A stretch of 64,000 nucleotides of DNA from Plantactinospora mayteni (GCF_016862935.1 NZ_BONX01000023.1:372001-436000); one strand, 5' to 3'; shown: positions 19,954 to 29,557, counted from the stretch's first letter. The notes: a model not told the origin generated them from the sequence alone. Translations and numbers: made by a program.

Positions 19954-20919
19954 GTGCCCACCGGCCAACCCCGGACCGTCCTCCGGATGGCGCTGCTGGC
20001 CCTGCTCTGGGGCTCCGGCTTCCTCTGGATCAAGATCGCGCTGAACGGCGGCCTCACCCCGGCCCAGATCACCGTGACCCGCTGCGCCCTCGGCGCGGCC
20101 GTACTCCTCGGACTGGCCCGTGCCGCCGGCCAGCGGCTGCCCCGGGACCGCCGGACCTGGCTGCACCTCGTCGTCGCCGCGCTGTTCTGCAACACCCTGC
20201 CGTTCTTCCTCTTCGGCGTCGGCGAGCAGACCGTCGACTCCGGGGTGGCCGGGGTGCTCAACGCCACCACGCCGCTCTGGTCGCTGCTGATCGGCCTCGC
20301 GTTCGGCACCGAACGGGCCGGGCACCCGCTCCGGCTCGCCGGCCTGCTGCTCGGCTTCGCCGGTACCCTGCTGATCTTCGCCCCGTGGCGACAGCACGGC
20401 CTGACCAGCCCGGGCGCGCTGGCCCTGCTCGGCGCGGCGGCCAGCTACGCGGTCGCGTTCGCCTACATGGCCCGGTTCCTCGCCGGCCGGCGGACCGGCC
20501 CGCTCGCGCTCTCCGCCGCCCAGCTCTCCGCCGCGACCGGGCTGGCCGTGCCCGTACTGGCCGCCGCGCCCGGGACCCCGGCCGGGCCCACGCTCGGCGC
20601 ACTCGCCGCCGTGCTCGTGCTGGGCATCTTCGGTACGGGGATCACGTTCCACCTGAACTACCGGCTGATCGCCGAGGAGGGGCCGACCGCCGCCGCCACG
20701 GTCGGCTACCTGCTGCCGGTGGTCTCGGTGGCACTCGGCGCGCTCGTGCTGGCCGAACAGCTCGGCGCCCGGGTGATCGCGGGGATGGCCGTCGTGCTGC
20801 TCGGAGTCGCCCTCACCCGGGTCCATCGTCGTACGCCCGGTCGACTGAGCGGTCGGAACCGGCGGCCCGACACCACGCCCTCGGTGGACCGCCCGGTCCG
20901 GGCCGCCGGCGTCGAGTGA
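19954..20919 (+). CDS. EamA/DMT-family exporter
   Basis: 321 residues with ten predicted transmembrane helices in two EamA repeats. Typical pieces are LLALLWGSGFLWIKIAL in TM1, GVAGVLNATTPLWSLLIG in the first repeat and TAAATVGYLLPVVSVALGAL in the second. The family exports amino acids, drugs or metabolites. GTG 19954 lies 5 bases after AGGAGG. It is divergent from the LysR gene and probably controlled by it. Its stop overlaps the start of an MFS-like remnant (GTGA), so it once headed a two-gene operon. Confidence 0.9.
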   Translation: MPTGQPRTVLRMALLALLWGSGFLWIKIALNGGLTPAQITVTRCALGAAVLLGLARAAGQRLPRDRRTWLHLVVAALFCNTLPFFLFGVGEQTVDSGVAGVLNATTPLWSLLIGLAFGTERAGHPLRLAGLLLGFAGTLLIFAPWRQHGLTSPGALALLGAAASYAVAFAYMARFLAGRRTGPLALSAAQLSAATGLAVPVLAAAPGTPAGPTLGALAAVLVLGIFGTGITFHLNYRLIAEEGPTAAATVGYLLPVVSVALGALVLAEQLGARVIAGMAVVLLGVALTRVHRRTPGRLSGRNRRPDTTPSVDRPVRAAGVE

Positions 20920-21015
20920 ACACGCCGGACGGGCAGACCCGGCCCGCAGACTCCCCGTGGCGGATCGCCGCCTTCCGTACCCTGTTCACCGCCACCACGC
21001 CGAGCCAGCTCGGCG
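20916..21015 (+). pseudogene. 5' remnant of an MFS transporter gene
   Basis: A GTG at 20916 overlaps the EamA stop codon in a GTGA, as in a coupled operon. The first 33 codons (SPWRIAAFRTLFTATTPSQLG) resemble the cytoplasmic N-terminus and start of TM1 of major facilitator transporters. The resemblance then ends, 25 bases before the 3' end of the convergent ADP-ribosylglycohydrolase gene. I read this as a deletion that removed the rest of the gene. The match is short. Confidence 0.42.
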
Positions 21016-21038
21016 GGCAGGCCACGGCGGGCCGGTGT

Positions 21039-22070
21039 TCAGTCCCAGGCGGCGCCGAGGGTGGTGAGCTGGTCGGCGTACTCGATGCGGTCGCGCCAGT
21101 CGGCGGGCCAGGCCGGCATCCCGTACGCCGCGCCGACGAACGCGCCGGCCAGGCAGGCGATGGAGTCCGAGTCGCCGGAGGTGGTGGCGCCCCGGGCGAG
21201 CGCCGAGACCGGGTCGTCGTGGTGCCGGATCGCGCAGTACAGGGCGGTGGCCAGCGCCTCCTCGGCGATCCAGCCCGCACCGGTGGCCGCGCACGGATCG
21301 CCGCCGTAGTCGGGCATGGCCAACGCCGCGTCGAGCGCGTCGAGTACGCCGAGGCACTCGTCCCAGCCCCGGGCGATGAAGGTGACCGGGTCATCGACGG
21401 CGGGACGCTGCCACAGGTCGCCGAGCCAGTCCGCCCGGTAGACCGTGCGCTGCCGCATCGCCCTGTCGCGCAGCAGGCCGGGCAGCTCGGTCAGCGCGGC
21501 GCCGTCCCGCAGCACCCGGACCGCGTACGCGGTCAGCTCGCTCGCGGCCAGCCCGGTCGGGTGCCCGTGGGTCAGCGCGGCCTGCAACTGGGCGACTCCG
21601 GCCAGCGTCTCCAGGTCGTAGCCGGGGACCAGGCCGACCGGGGTGACCCGCATGTTGGCGCCGCACCCCTTCGAGTCGGCGATCGTCGCCGCCCGCCAGG
21701 GCAGCCCCTCGGCCAGCCCGCCGCAGGCGCGCAGGCAGGTCATCCCGGGGGCGCGATTGTTCTCCGGGCTGTGCGCCCAGGCCACGAAGCGCTGCCGGAG
21801 CAGCGGCTCCAGTACCTCCGGGGTGGCGGACGCACCGGCGTCGTGCAGCGCCCAGCCCACCGCCAGGCCCATCTGGGTGTCGTCGGTGACCCGGGCCGGC
21901 TCCCCGACCAGGTCGCGCGGGCCGGCCGGGCCGTACCGGCGGTGGATCTCGGCGACCGGCAGGAACTCGGTCGGCGCGCCGAGCGCGTCGCCGTAGGCGA
22001 GCCCGAACAGTGAACCGGAGGCGCGGGTGACGGTCGGCGAGGCGCTCGGGACGGCAACCGGATCGTGCAT
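21039..22070 (-). CDS. ADP-ribosylglycohydrolase (DraG-type) family protein
   Basis: 343 residues with the DraG family metal motifs: GDALGAPTE early, VTDDTQM with Thr62-Asp63-Asp64-Thr65, and GDSDSIACLAGAFVGAAYG late. These bind the two Mg ions that activate water for cleavage of an N- or O-glycosidic ADP-ribosyl bond. Substrates in the family range from ADP-ribosyl-Arg proteins to small ribosides, so the exact reaction is open. An upstream ATG at 22079 is equally possible. It is not linked to a nitrogenase DraT. It is one of three family members in this window. Confidence 0.88.
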   Translation of the reverse strand: MHDPVAVPSASPTVTRASGSLFGLAYGDALGAPTEFLPVAEIHRRYGPAGPRDLVGEPARVTDDTQMGLAVGWALHDAGASATPEVLEPLLRQRFVAWAHSPENNRAPGMTCLRACGGLAEGLPWRAATIADSKGCGANMRVTPVGLVPGYDLETLAGVAQLQAALTHGHPTGLAASELTAYAVRVLRDGAALTELPGLLRDRAMRQRTVYRADWLGDLWQRPAVDDPVTFIARGWDECLGVLDALDAALAMPDYGGDPCAATGAGWIAEEALATALYCAIRHHDDPVSALARGATTSGDSDSIACLAGAFVGAAYGMPAWPADWRDRIEYADQLTTLGAAWD

Positions 22071-22130
22071 GGCGGCCATCTTTCCCGAGTCGTTCCGGCG
22101 CCGCCACCCGCCCGCTCGGCCGGCTCAGGC

Positions 22131-22224
22131 CGCCTCCCGGACCCGCCGCCTCCCGGACCCGCAGCCGGACCAGTCGTGCCAGCAGAGGCAGATCGGCCGG
22201 GTCAGTCGTCCCAGCAGAGGCAGA
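22131..22224. repeat. two small direct duplications at the 3' end of the VOC gene
   Basis: A perfect 16-base tandem pair (CGCCTCCCGGACCCGC) occupies 22131-22146 and 22147-22162. A 22-base direct repeat with one mismatch lies at 22171-22192 and 22203-22224; the second copy is the last seven codons and stop of the VOC gene. Both look like local slippage or duplication events. Confidence 0.88.
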
Positions 22225-22576
22225 ACGGGTGGCCGGCGGGATCGGCGTAGACCCGGAAGCCCTGGCCCGAGCCGGGCAGCCGGGTGGCGCCGAGCGCCAG
22301 CACCAGCGCCTCGGCCGCGTCGACGTCGTCGACGGTGACGTCCAGGTGGAACTGCTGTGGCCGGCTCGGGTCGGGCCACCGCGGCTCCCGCAGGTTGACC
22401 GCCTTCTGGAAGGCGAGCCGGGGATGCTGGCCGGGATCGCCGCCGAGCACGACCCAGCCGTCCTCGTCGTCGGCGCCACGATCGTCCACGGGCAGCCCGA
22501 GCAGCTCCGAATAGAAGCCGGCCAGGGTACGGGGATCAGGGCAGTCGATGACGACGGAACGCAGTTGACCGATCAT
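22202..22576 (-). CDS. VOC-superfamily (glyoxalase-like) protein
   Basis: 124 residues forming one VOC module pair: LRSVVIDCPDPRTLAGFYSEL at the start, FHLDVTVDDVDAAEALVLAL in the middle and the closing RVYADPAGHPFCLCWDD. Metal ligands expected of the fold could be the His and Glu/Asp in these strands. The family includes glyoxalases, dioxygenases and drug-binding proteins; this glyoxalase-like subgroup is widespread in actinomycetes with no known substrate. ATG 22576 (MIGQLRSV) is preferred over 22585. It lies 36 bases downstream of the MetE-like gene. Confidence 0.85.
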   Translation of the reverse strand: MIGQLRSVVIDCPDPRTLAGFYSELLGLPVDDRGADDEDGWVVLGGDPGQHPRLAFQKAVNLREPRWPDPSRPQQFHLDVTVDDVDAAEALVLALGATRLPGSGQGFRVYADPAGHPFCLCWDD

Positions 22577-22612
22577 GCCTCCCATCCTGCCCGCGGAATG
22601 TGACAGAAAAAC

Positions 22613-23662
22613 CTACTCCTCGGCGAGTCGCCGACCGGCGTCCCGGCAGGCGGTGAGGACGGTCCGGGCGTACTCGTCGGTGGCGCCGGCCAGCCCGCAG
22701 GCGGGGGTCACCACCACCTGCTCGGCAAGCCGGGCGCGGGGGAAGCCGAGCCGGTCCCAGAGCTGGCGTACCCGATCGGCGACCTGGGCCGACGACGGAC
22801 CGCGCCCGGCCGGCGGCGGCAGCGTGGATGCCGCCCCGGCGAAGAGCCCGAGCCCGGCGTCGATCGCCTCGCCGACCGGGTCGAGTCGGTCCACCAGCGC
22901 CAGGTCGAGCGCGACCGCGACCGCCCCGGTGGACCGGACCAGCTCCAGGGGTACGTCCCGGGCACAGCAGTGCAACACGACCGGCGCGTCGACCGCCGAC
23001 ACCACGGTACGGAGCAGTCCGGTCGCCGTACCCGACTCAACCGGCCGGTACGCCCCCAGTCCGCTCTCGGTCGGAATCCGCCCGGCCAGTACGGCGGGCA
23101 GCGCCGGCTCGTCCAGTTGCAGCAGTACCGTCGCCCGAGGCAGCCGGCGGCGGACCTGCGCCACGTACCCGCGCAGCCCCTCGGCGAGCGACTCGGTCAG
23201 TTCCCGGACCGCACCCGGGTCGCGGAGCATCCAGCCACCGACCGGCAGCTCGACGTTGGCGGCCAGGGTGAGCGGACCGGTCGCCTGGACCTTGAAGGTG
23301 CCGGTGAACTCGCCGGCCTGCTCGGTCATCTGGTCCAGGTCACGTTCCAGCAGGTCGAGCGCCTGCCGCAGGTCCCGCCCCGGGCGACCGGCGATCCGCC
23401 AGCGGGCGGCGTACAGCTCGACCGGCAGCTCCACCAGCAGCCCGGCGCTCCGGCCCACCAGGTCGGCACCGGGTCCCCGGCCGGGCAGCTCGGGCAGGTG
23501 CGGCACGGGCAGCTCGCCGAGCACGATCCGCTGGGCCTCGGCGATGTCGGTACCCGGCATCGACCCGATGCCGGAGGCCGCCCCGGCCGGCCACGGCCAC
23601 GCCGGTCCGGTCGCCGCCGTCGATTCCGCAAGTTGATCGGGCACCTGCTGTTGATCGGTCAC
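22613..23662 (-). CDS. MetE-like (UROD/cobalamin-independent methionine synthase) protein
   Basis: 349 residues, about half the length of full MetE, corresponding to its catalytic C-terminal barrel: GIGSMPGTD at the N-terminus, KVQATGPLTLA, LLQLDEPALPAVLAG and VVLHCCARDVPLELV, where the Cys/His residues would bind zinc. Actinobacteria often carry this single-domain form near mnmA and ligA, as here. Likely roles are methyl transfer to a thiol or core MetE activity with an alternative donor; homocysteine methylation is not proven. Starts at GTG 23662, 10 bases after the LtrA gene's stop. Confidence 0.8.
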   Translation of the reverse strand: MTDQQQVPDQLAESTAATGPAWPWPAGAASGIGSMPGTDIAEAQRIVLGELPVPHLPELPGRGPGADLVGRSAGLLVELPVELYAARWRIAGRPGRDLRQALDLLERDLDQMTEQAGEFTGTFKVQATGPLTLAANVELPVGGWMLRDPGAVRELTESLAEGLRGYVAQVRRRLPRATVLLQLDEPALPAVLAGRIPTESGLGAYRPVESGTATGLLRTVVSAVDAPVVLHCCARDVPLELVRSTGAVAVALDLALVDRLDPVGEAIDAGLGLFAGAASTLPPPAGRGPSSAQVADRVRQLWDRLGFPRARLAEQVVVTPACGLAGATDEYARTVLTACRDAGRRLAEE

Positions 23663-23671
23663 GTCGGCAGG

Positions 23672-24922
23672 TTATCCCGGCTCCTGGTCTTCACGGTCCT
23701 GCCCTTCCTGCTCCGGCCTCGCTTCGCGGTCCTGCCTCCGCTGTCGCGCGGCGCGGCTCTGCCGGCCGGGCAGGAAGACGTAGACGAGGACCACCGAGAG
23801 CAGGGCGGCGGCGGTGACCAGGCCCACCACCAGCGGCGGAAGCCGGACCAGACCCGGAGAACTGGCCAGGAGCAGCCCCAACGCCGTGCTGGTGCGCCAG
23901 ATGGGATGCGCGTAGACCAGCAGGCCCATCAGGCTCCGCCCGGCCAGGAACAGCACGGCACCGCCGAGCACCGCCATCGACCAGGAGGCCGGCGCGTCGC
24001 CGAGCGGATTTACGATCATCAGCTCGCCGCCGACCGCGGTCAGCACCGCCCCGGCGATCATGAGCGCGTGGAAGTACGCCGCGTAGACCGCGCCCCGGGG
24101 CTGGTTGCGCTCGATCGCCCCGCCGAGCCGCCGGCTGACCGGTACGAAGTACATCCAGAGCATCAGGCCGGCGTTGACGAAGACCACGGCGAGGGCCACC
24201 GTCCGGACCAGCCCCATCCCCTCCCGGGCGTACGTCAGGCCGGTGACCAGGATGATCTCGCCCAGCGCGACGATGAAGATCTGCTGGTACCGCTCGGAGA
24301 GGTGCTCGCCGACCACCCGCAACTGGGCCGGTCGCAGCCGCCCGAGCCAGGGCACCGGCCAGCCCAGCGAGGCGATGACGTAGTCCAGCAGGATCGCCAC
24401 CAGCCAGAGGATCTGCCGAGCCGCCCCGGTCAGGACCGCGCCGACCACCCAGGGGATCGCCGAGAGCCCGAACCAGACCGCGACCAGCCGACTCCGCTGC
24501 TGGATCGGGTGACCGCGCAGCGCCGGCAGCAGCAGCGCGGCCCGACCGAGGTGGATCAGGGCGTACGCCCCGGCGAACACCAACCCGTGCTGGCCGTACG
24601 CCTGCGGGATGGCGGCGGCCTGGACGAGGCCCACGAACATCACGCCGAGGACCAGGCCCCGGATCAGCGGCTGGTTGGGGTCGTACCAGTCGGTCGACCA
24701 GGCGGTGGCGACCCACACCCACCAGACGGCGGCCAGCAGGATCAGCGTCTGCCCGAGGTTGAACCAACTGAGGTCGCCGACCATCCGGGCCGAGAGCAGG
24801 GTGAACGCGACGATGAAGGCCAGGTCGAAGAAGAGTTCCAGGAACGACGCCTGCCGGGAGTGCTCACTCTGGCGGAGCAGCCGTGCCGGTCCCGCCCGCT
24901 CCGCTCGCTGCCCCTCCGCCAA
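23672..24922 (-). CDS. LtrA family membrane protein
   Basis: 416 residues, 12 or so transmembrane helices, with LtrA hallmarks: SFLELFFDLAFIVAFT after the N-terminus, VWWVWVATAWSTDWYDP and LSERYQQIFIVALGEIILV. The family was named from a Listeria low-temperature-requirement locus, but its biochemical role is unknown. The start appears to be TTG 24922 behind AAGGCGG; a better start was not found. The last 30 residues are a charged Arg/Glu/Gln tail. It sits between mnmA and the MetE-like gene. Confidence 0.87.
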   Translation of the reverse strand: MAEGQRAERAGPARLLRQSEHSRQASFLELFFDLAFIVAFTLLSARMVGDLSWFNLGQTLILLAAVWWVWVATAWSTDWYDPNQPLIRGLVLGVMFVGLVQAAAIPQAYGQHGLVFAGAYALIHLGRAALLLPALRGHPIQQRSRLVAVWFGLSAIPWVVGAVLTGAARQILWLVAILLDYVIASLGWPVPWLGRLRPAQLRVVGEHLSERYQQIFIVALGEIILVTGLTYAREGMGLVRTVALAVVFVNAGLMLWMYFVPVSRRLGGAIERNQPRGAVYAAYFHALMIAGAVLTAVGGELMIVNPLGDAPASWSMAVLGGAVLFLAGRSLMGLLVYAHPIWRTSTALGLLLASSPGLVRLPPLVVGLVTAAALLSVVLVYVFLPGRQSRAARQRRQDREARPEQEGQDREDQEPG

Positions 24923-25075
24923 TTCGTCCGCCTTGCCTGGTCCGTCCCGGTATTCGTATCACGGGGCGGCGCTCCGCTTCCGGACGAACGAGGATTCCCG
25001 GCGGGTCGACCATTCCCGGCGGCCTCGACCGGGGACTCCGGGCTCCCGGGGTACGCCGGGATGGCTCAGCCAGGC

Positions 25076-26155
25076 TCAGGCGGCGGCGCTGATGGTGGCG
25101 GAACCGAGCACGACGTCGCCACCCGGATCGGGCCGGTACACCACGATCGCCTGCCCGGCCGCCACCCCACGGACCGGCTCGCGCAGCTCGGCGCGCAGCC
25201 CCGCCCCGTCGAGCCGGACGTTGGCCGGCACCACCTGACCGTGCGCCCGCAACTGCACCTCGCAGTCAAGCGCGGCGGTCGGCCGGGGCCCGCCGGTCCA
25301 GACCGGACGCTCGCCGGCCACCGTGGACACCTCCAGCGCCTCGGCCGGGCCCACCGTCACGGTGTTGGTCTTCGGGGTGATCGAGAGCACGTACCGGGGT
25401 TTCCCGTCCGGGGCCGGTACGCCGAGCGACAGCCCCTTGCGCTGCCCCACCGTGTAGGCGTACGCGCCGCTGTGCGCGCCGACCACCGCACCGGTGCGGG
25501 CGTCGACGATCTCGCCGGGGGCCTCGCCCAGCTTGTCGGCGAGGAAGCCCCGGGTGTCGCCGTCGGCGATGAAGCAGATGTCGTGCGAGTCGGGCTTGTC
25601 GGCGACGGCCAGGCCACGGCGGGCCGCCTCTTCGCGTACCTGTGCCTTGGTCGAGTCGCCGAGCGGGAAGATCGACCGGTCGAGCTGCTCCCGGGTGAGC
25701 ACCGCCAGCACGTACGACTGGTCCTTGCCGAGGTCGACGCTGCGCCGGAGCAGCCCGTCCGGGCCCAGCCGGGCGTGGTGACCGGTGACCACCGCGTCGA
25801 AGCCGAGCGCCACCGCCCGGTCCAGTACGGCGGCGAACTTGATCTTCTCGTTACAGCGCAGACAGGGATTCGGGGTACGCCCCGCCGCGTACTCGGCGAC
25901 GAAGGTCTCCACCACGTCCTCGTGGAACCGGTCGGCCAGATCCCACACGTAGAACGGGATGCCGAGCACGTCCGCCGCGCGCCGGGCGTCCCGGGAGTCC
26001 TCCAGCGTGCAGCAGCCCCGGGCACCGGTCCGGTACGTCTGCGGATTGCGCGCCAGCGCCAGGTGTACGCCGGTGACGTCGTGTCCGGCCTCCACCGCCC
26101 GCGCGGCGGCGACCGCCGAGTCGACCCCGCCGGACATCGCTGCCAGTACCCTCAC
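25076..26155 (-). CDS. mnmA: tRNA-specific 2-thiouridylase MnmA
   Basis: 359 residues. The PP-loop SGGVDS at 8-13 binds ATP. Cys98 and Cys101 ([12 protein letters not shown]) and Cys194 (DICFIADGD) are the catalytic thiols, and a C-terminal beta-barrel follows [11 protein letters not shown]. It makes s2U34 in tRNA(Glu/Gln/Lys), taking sulfur ultimately from a cysteine desulfurase, which is encoded immediately upstream. GTG 26155 lies 8 bases after GGAGGGG. Confidence 0.96.
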   Translation of the reverse strand: MRVLAAMSGGVDSAVAAARAVEAGHDVTGVHLALARNPQTYRTGARGCCTLEDSRDARRAADVLGIPFYVWDLADRFHEDVVETFVAEYAAGRTPNPCLRCNEKIKFAAVLDRAVALGFDAVVTGHHARLGPDGLLRRSVDLGKDQSYVLAVLTREQLDRSIFPLGDSTKAQVREEAARRGLAVADKPDSHDICFIADGDTRGFLADKLGEAPGEIVDARTGAVVGAHSGAYAYTVGQRKGLSLGVPAPDGKPRYVLSITPKTNTVTVGPAEALEVSTVAGERPVWTGGPRPTAALDCEVQLRAHGQVVPANVRLDGAGLRAELREPVRGVAAGQAIVVYRPDPGGDVVLGSATISAAA

Positions 26156-26240
26156 CGGTCCATCCCCTCCACCCGACGAGCGTAGCCGGCCCGCCGGGCG
26201 CGTCGACCGAGCCACCGGCGCCGGAAGCGGTCGGCGCCGG

Positions 26241-27419
26241 TCAGCTCCGGGTGGACTTGACCGCGCCGGCCCGGCGGGCCCGCTCGACCACTGCGGGCAG
26301 CGCGGCGACCAGCGCGGCGACGTCCTCGGCGGTCGAGGTGTGCCCGAGCGAGAACCGCAGTGACGACCGGGCCCGGTCGTCGTCGGCACCCATCGCCAGC
26401 AGCACGTGCGAGGGCTGCGCCACCCCGGCCGAGCAGGCCGAACCGGTCGAGCAGGCGATCCCCTGCGCGTCGAGCAGCATGAGCAGGGCGTCCCCCTCGC
26501 AGCCGGGGAAGGAGAAGTGCGCGTTGCCGGGCAGCCGGTCGGCCGGGTCGCCGTTGTACACCGCCTCCGGCACCGCCTGCCGGACCCGGGCCACCAGGTC
26601 GTCGCGGAGCGCCGCGACCCGGGCGGCGTACTCCTGCTGGGCCTTGACGGCGGCCTCGACCGCGACGGCGAAGGCGACGATCCCGGCGGCGTCCAGGGTG
26701 CCGGACCGGACGTCCCGCTCCTGCCCACCGCCGTGCAGCACAGGTGTGCAGCCGACGTCCCGGCCGAGCAGCAGCGCGCCCACCCCGACCGGCCCGCCGA
26801 GCTTGTGCCCGGTGACGGTCAGCGCGGCCACCCCGCTGGCGGCGAAGTCGACCGGTACCTGGCCGACCGCCTGCACCGCGTCGGTGTGGAACGGGATGCC
26901 GTACGCGGCGGCCACCTCGGCGAGCGCGGCGATCGGCTGGACGGTGCCCACCTCGTTGTTCGCCCACATCGCGGTGACCAGGGCGACCTCGCCGGCGTGC
27001 GCGTCGAGTTCGGCCGCCAGCCGGTCGGGGTCGAGTCGACCCGCCTGGTCGACCGGCAGCCAGCTCGCGGTGGCCCCGTCGCGGGTGGCCAGCCACTCGA
27101 CCGAGTCCAGTACGGCGTGGTGCTCGACGGCGCTCGCCACCACCCGGATCCGGCCCGGGTCGGCGGCCCGGCGCGCCCAGAAGATGCCCTTGACCGCGAG
27201 GTTGTCGCTCTCGGTCCCGCCACCGGTGAAGACCACCTCGGACGGCCGGGCACCCAGTACGGCGGCGATCCGCTCACGGGACTCCTCCACCCGGCGTCGG
27301 GCACACCGTCCGGCGGCGTGCAGTGACGACGGGTTGCCGACCTCGCGAGCGGTCGCGGCGTACGCCTCCAACGCCTCTTCGAGCATCGGAGTGGTGGCCG
27401 CGTGATCAAGGTAAGTCAT
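26241..27419 (-). CDS. cysteine desulfurase (IscS/NifS type)
   Basis: 392 residues of the PLP fold type I desulfurase family: YLDHAATTP at the start, [10 protein letters not shown] for PLP stacking, Schiff-base Lys206 in [10 protein letters not shown] and the catalytic loop ending in Cys329 (STGSACSAG). It takes sulfur from cysteine as a protein persulfide. mnmA follows 85 bases downstream, so tRNA thiolation is the likely main customer. ATG 27419 is preferred over 27425 because a TAGGCT -10 element would place the transcription start at about that codon, giving a leaderless mRNA. Confidence 0.95.
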   Translation of the reverse strand: MTYLDHAATTPMLEEALEAYAATAREVGNPSSLHAAGRCARRRVEESRERIAAVLGARPSEVVFTGGGTESDNLAVKGIFWARRAADPGRIRVVASAVEHHAVLDSVEWLATRDGATASWLPVDQAGRLDPDRLAAELDAHAGEVALVTAMWANNEVGTVQPIAALAEVAAAYGIPFHTDAVQAVGQVPVDFAASGVAALTVTGHKLGGPVGVGALLLGRDVGCTPVLHGGGQERDVRSGTLDAAGIVAFAVAVEAAVKAQQEYAARVAALRDDLVARVRQAVPEAVYNGDPADRLPGNAHFSFPGCEGDALLMLLDAQGIACSTGSACSAGVAQPSHVLLAMGADDDRARSSLRFSLGHTSTAEDVAALVAALPAVVERARRAGAVKSTRS

Positions 27420-27431
27420 CAGCATCCAGCC

Positions 27432-27440
27432 TAGTGCCAG
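27432..27440 (-). promoter_or_regulatory. probable -10 element of the cysteine desulfurase gene
   Basis: On the minus strand the sequence CACTAGGCTGG lies just before the ATG codons. TAGGCT is a common actinobacterial -10 hexamer, and its spacing of 7-8 bases to the ATG at 27419 suggests leaderless transcription. No clear -35 was identified. Confidence 0.4.
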
Positions 27441-27619
27441 GGTTCGGGCCGGCGCCTCGGACGCCCGGCCCCGCGCCGCCGGCCCGGCACCGGCGCCCGA
27501 GGTGCCGATCCACTCCCGGCCAGCCACGGAACCCAGCCGGGTGCCCTGGGGCGGCCCGGCCGGGTATCGGAGGTCACACGGCGCACGGCGACCTGTTCAC
27601 CGCCGAGGGCGCCCGCCGG

Positions 27620-28579
27620 CTACCGCCGCTTGCGGATCTCCTCGGCGGCCTGCGGTACGACCTTGAACAGGTCCCCGACCACACCGAAGTCGGCCAGCTC
27701 GAAGATCGGCGCCTCGGCGTCCTTGTTCACCGCGACGATCGTCTTCGAGGTCTGCATGCCGGCCCGGTGCTGGATCGCGCCGGAGATGCCGAGCGCCACG
27801 TAGAGCTGCGGCGAGACGGTCTTGCCGGTCTGGCCCACCTGGAACTGGTGCGGATAGAAGCCGGAGTCGACCGCCGCCCGGGACGCGCCCACCGCGCCGC
27901 CGAGCAGGTCGGCCAGCTCCTCCACCAGCTTGAAGTTGTCGGCGTTGCCGATCCCGCGCCCGCCGGAGACCACCACCGACGCCTCGGTCAGCTCCGGCCG
28001 GCTGCCCTTCTGCTCGGCCACCCGCTCGACCACCCGGGCCAGCCGGTCAGGCTCGCCGAGCGCGACGTCGAGCTGCTCGACGGTGGGCGTGGCGGCGGCC
28101 GGGCTCGGGGTGACCGAGTTCGGCCGCAGGGTCACCAGCGGCAGGCCCCGGGTCACCTTCGAGGTGACGATGGTCGAGCCGGCGAAGGCGACCTGGGTGG
28201 CGGTGCCGTCGGCGGCCAGTCCGACCACGTCGGTGAGTACCCCGTTGTCCAGCTTGACGGCCAGCCGGGCGGCGATCTCCTTGCCCTCCTGGCTGGAGGC
28301 GAGCAGTACGGCGGCCGGTTGCACCCGGCGGACCAGCTCAGCCAGTACGGTCGCCTTCGGCGCCACCAGGTAGTCGTCGATCTCCTCGTGCTCGGCCGCG
28401 TAGATCTTCTCCGCGCCGTACTCGCCCAGCCTGTCGCCGAGCGCGGCGGCGGCACCCGGACCGCCGAGCACCACCGCGGCCGGCGTACCCAGCTCGCGGG
28501 CGAGGGTGAGCAGTTCGAGCGTGACCTTCTTGACGCCGAACTCGCGGGTGGCCTCGACGACGACGAGAACCTCGGTCAT
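27620..28579 (-). CDS. etfA: electron transfer flavoprotein alpha subunit
   Basis: 319 residues. N-terminal alpha/beta domain and the C-terminal FAD-binding signature: [46 protein letters not shown] and [20 protein letters not shown]. With EtfB it carries electrons from acyl-CoA dehydrogenases to the quinone pool. ATG 28579 is 7 bases after AGGAGG and 28 bases downstream of etfB, so the two form one operon. Confidence 0.97.
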   Translation of the reverse strand: MTEVLVVVEATREFGVKKVTLELLTLARELGTPAAVVLGGPGAAAALGDRLGEYGAEKIYAAEHEEIDDYLVAPKATVLAELVRRVQPAAVLLASSQEGKEIAARLAVKLDNGVLTDVVGLAADGTATQVAFAGSTIVTSKVTRGLPLVTLRPNSVTPSPAAATPTVEQLDVALGEPDRLARVVERVAEQKGSRPELTEASVVVSGGRGIGNADNFKLVEELADLLGGAVGASRAAVDSGFYPHQFQVGQTGKTVSPQLYVALGISGAIQHRAGMQTSKTIVAVNKDAEAPIFELADFGVVGDLFKVVPQAAEEIRKRR

Positions 28580-28607
28580 GACTTCTCCTCCTGATTCCCG
28601 GTCGCGC

Positions 28608-29387
28608 TCAGACGAACTTCTCGGTGGCGAGGAACTCGACCAGCCGCGTGCCGCCGGTACCGTCGTCGGTGACCCGCTCGCCGCCGGACCGCTCCGGGCG
28701 GCGGCTGTGCGCGAGCACCGTGCTGGTGGCGCCGGCGAAGCCCACCTCGTCGGCGGCGACGCCCAGGTCGGCCAGGGCGAGGGTCTGCACCGGCTTCTTC
28801 TTGGCCGCCATGATGCCCTTGAAGGAGGGGTAGCGCGGCTCGTTGATGGTGTCCCAGACCGAGACCACGGCCGGGGTCGCGGCGGCGACCACCTCGTAGC
28901 CCTCCTCGGTCTGCCGCTCCACCGTGAGGTTGCCGCCGTCCACGGTCAGCTTGCGGGCGCCGGTCAGCGCGGCGATGCCGAGCCGCTCGGCCAGCATGTG
29001 CGGCATGACCTGCACCCGGCCGTCGGTCGACTCGGCACCGCAGAGCACCAGGTCGGCGCCGAGCTGGCCGAGCGCGGCGGCGAGCACCTTGGAGGTGGCC
29101 ACCGCGCAGGACCCGTGCAGGGCGTCGTCGAGCACGTGCACGGCCTTGTCCGGGCCCATCGACAGCGCCTTGCGGATCGACTCGGCGGCCTTCTCCGGGC
29201 CCATGGTCAGCACGGTCACCTCGCCGCCGTGCGCCTCCTTGATCCGCAACGCCTCCTCGATGGCGTACTCGTCCATCTCGTTGATGACGTTGTTCGCCGA
29301 CCCCCGGTCGACGGTGTTGTCGGCACCGCGCAGGTTGCGGTCCGCGCCCGAGTCGGGCACCTGCTTGACGAGTACGACGATGTTCAT
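28608..29387 (-). CDS. etfB: electron transfer flavoprotein beta subunit
   Basis: 259 residues with the EtfB pattern: MNIVVLVKQVPDSGADRNLR, NEMDEYAIEEALRIKE, the AMP-binding VLCGAESTDGRVQVMPHMLA and the VWDTINEPRYPSFKGIMAAK recognition loop with its KK pair. First gene of etfBA. An operator-like dyad (29527-29557) lies in its upstream region, consistent with control by a fatty-acid-degradation regulator of the TetR type, which is inference. Confidence 0.97.
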   Translation of the reverse strand: MNIVVLVKQVPDSGADRNLRGADNTVDRGSANNVINEMDEYAIEEALRIKEAHGGEVTVLTMGPEKAAESIRKALSMGPDKAVHVLDDALHGSCAVATSKVLAAALGQLGADLVLCGAESTDGRVQVMPHMLAERLGIAALTGARKLTVDGGNLTVERQTEEGYEVVAAATPAVVSVWDTINEPRYPSFKGIMAAKKKPVQTLALADLGVAADEVGFAGATSTVLAHSRRPERSGGERVTDDGTGGTRLVEFLATEKFV

Positions 29388-29526
29388 CGCGCTTCGACGA
29401 CCCTCCTGTTGATGGCGATCCCCGCTGTTCGTGGCGATCCCGCCCGGTTGCTCGGTTGCAGCCTCCCGCGTTCCTTAACGATCGGTCAACCGAAGACCGA
29501 CGGCCCGGCGCGCGGAAAGGTGTGGC

Positions 29527-29557
29527 GTTACTTACGGCCAATGTTACCCGCAAGTAG
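29527..29557. promoter_or_regulatory. operator-like inverted repeat upstream of etfB
   Basis: Arms TACTTACGG (29529-29537) and CCGCAAGTA (29548-29556) pair at 8 of 9 positions with a 10-base spacer. Within the right part, TTACCCGCAAGTAG is itself a partial palindrome of the TTAC-N6-GTAR kind used by TetR-type lipid-metabolism regulators. It lies 140-170 bases before the etfB start. Confidence 0.5.

Noticed and set aside
21039-22070. Nitrogenase-regulatory DraG
   Set aside because: No DraT or nif genes are present, and family members have many non-nitrogenase roles.
22970-26185. 1071-codon rightward frame
   Set aside because: Antisense to the MetE-like, LtrA and MnmA genes, all of which carry clear family motifs.
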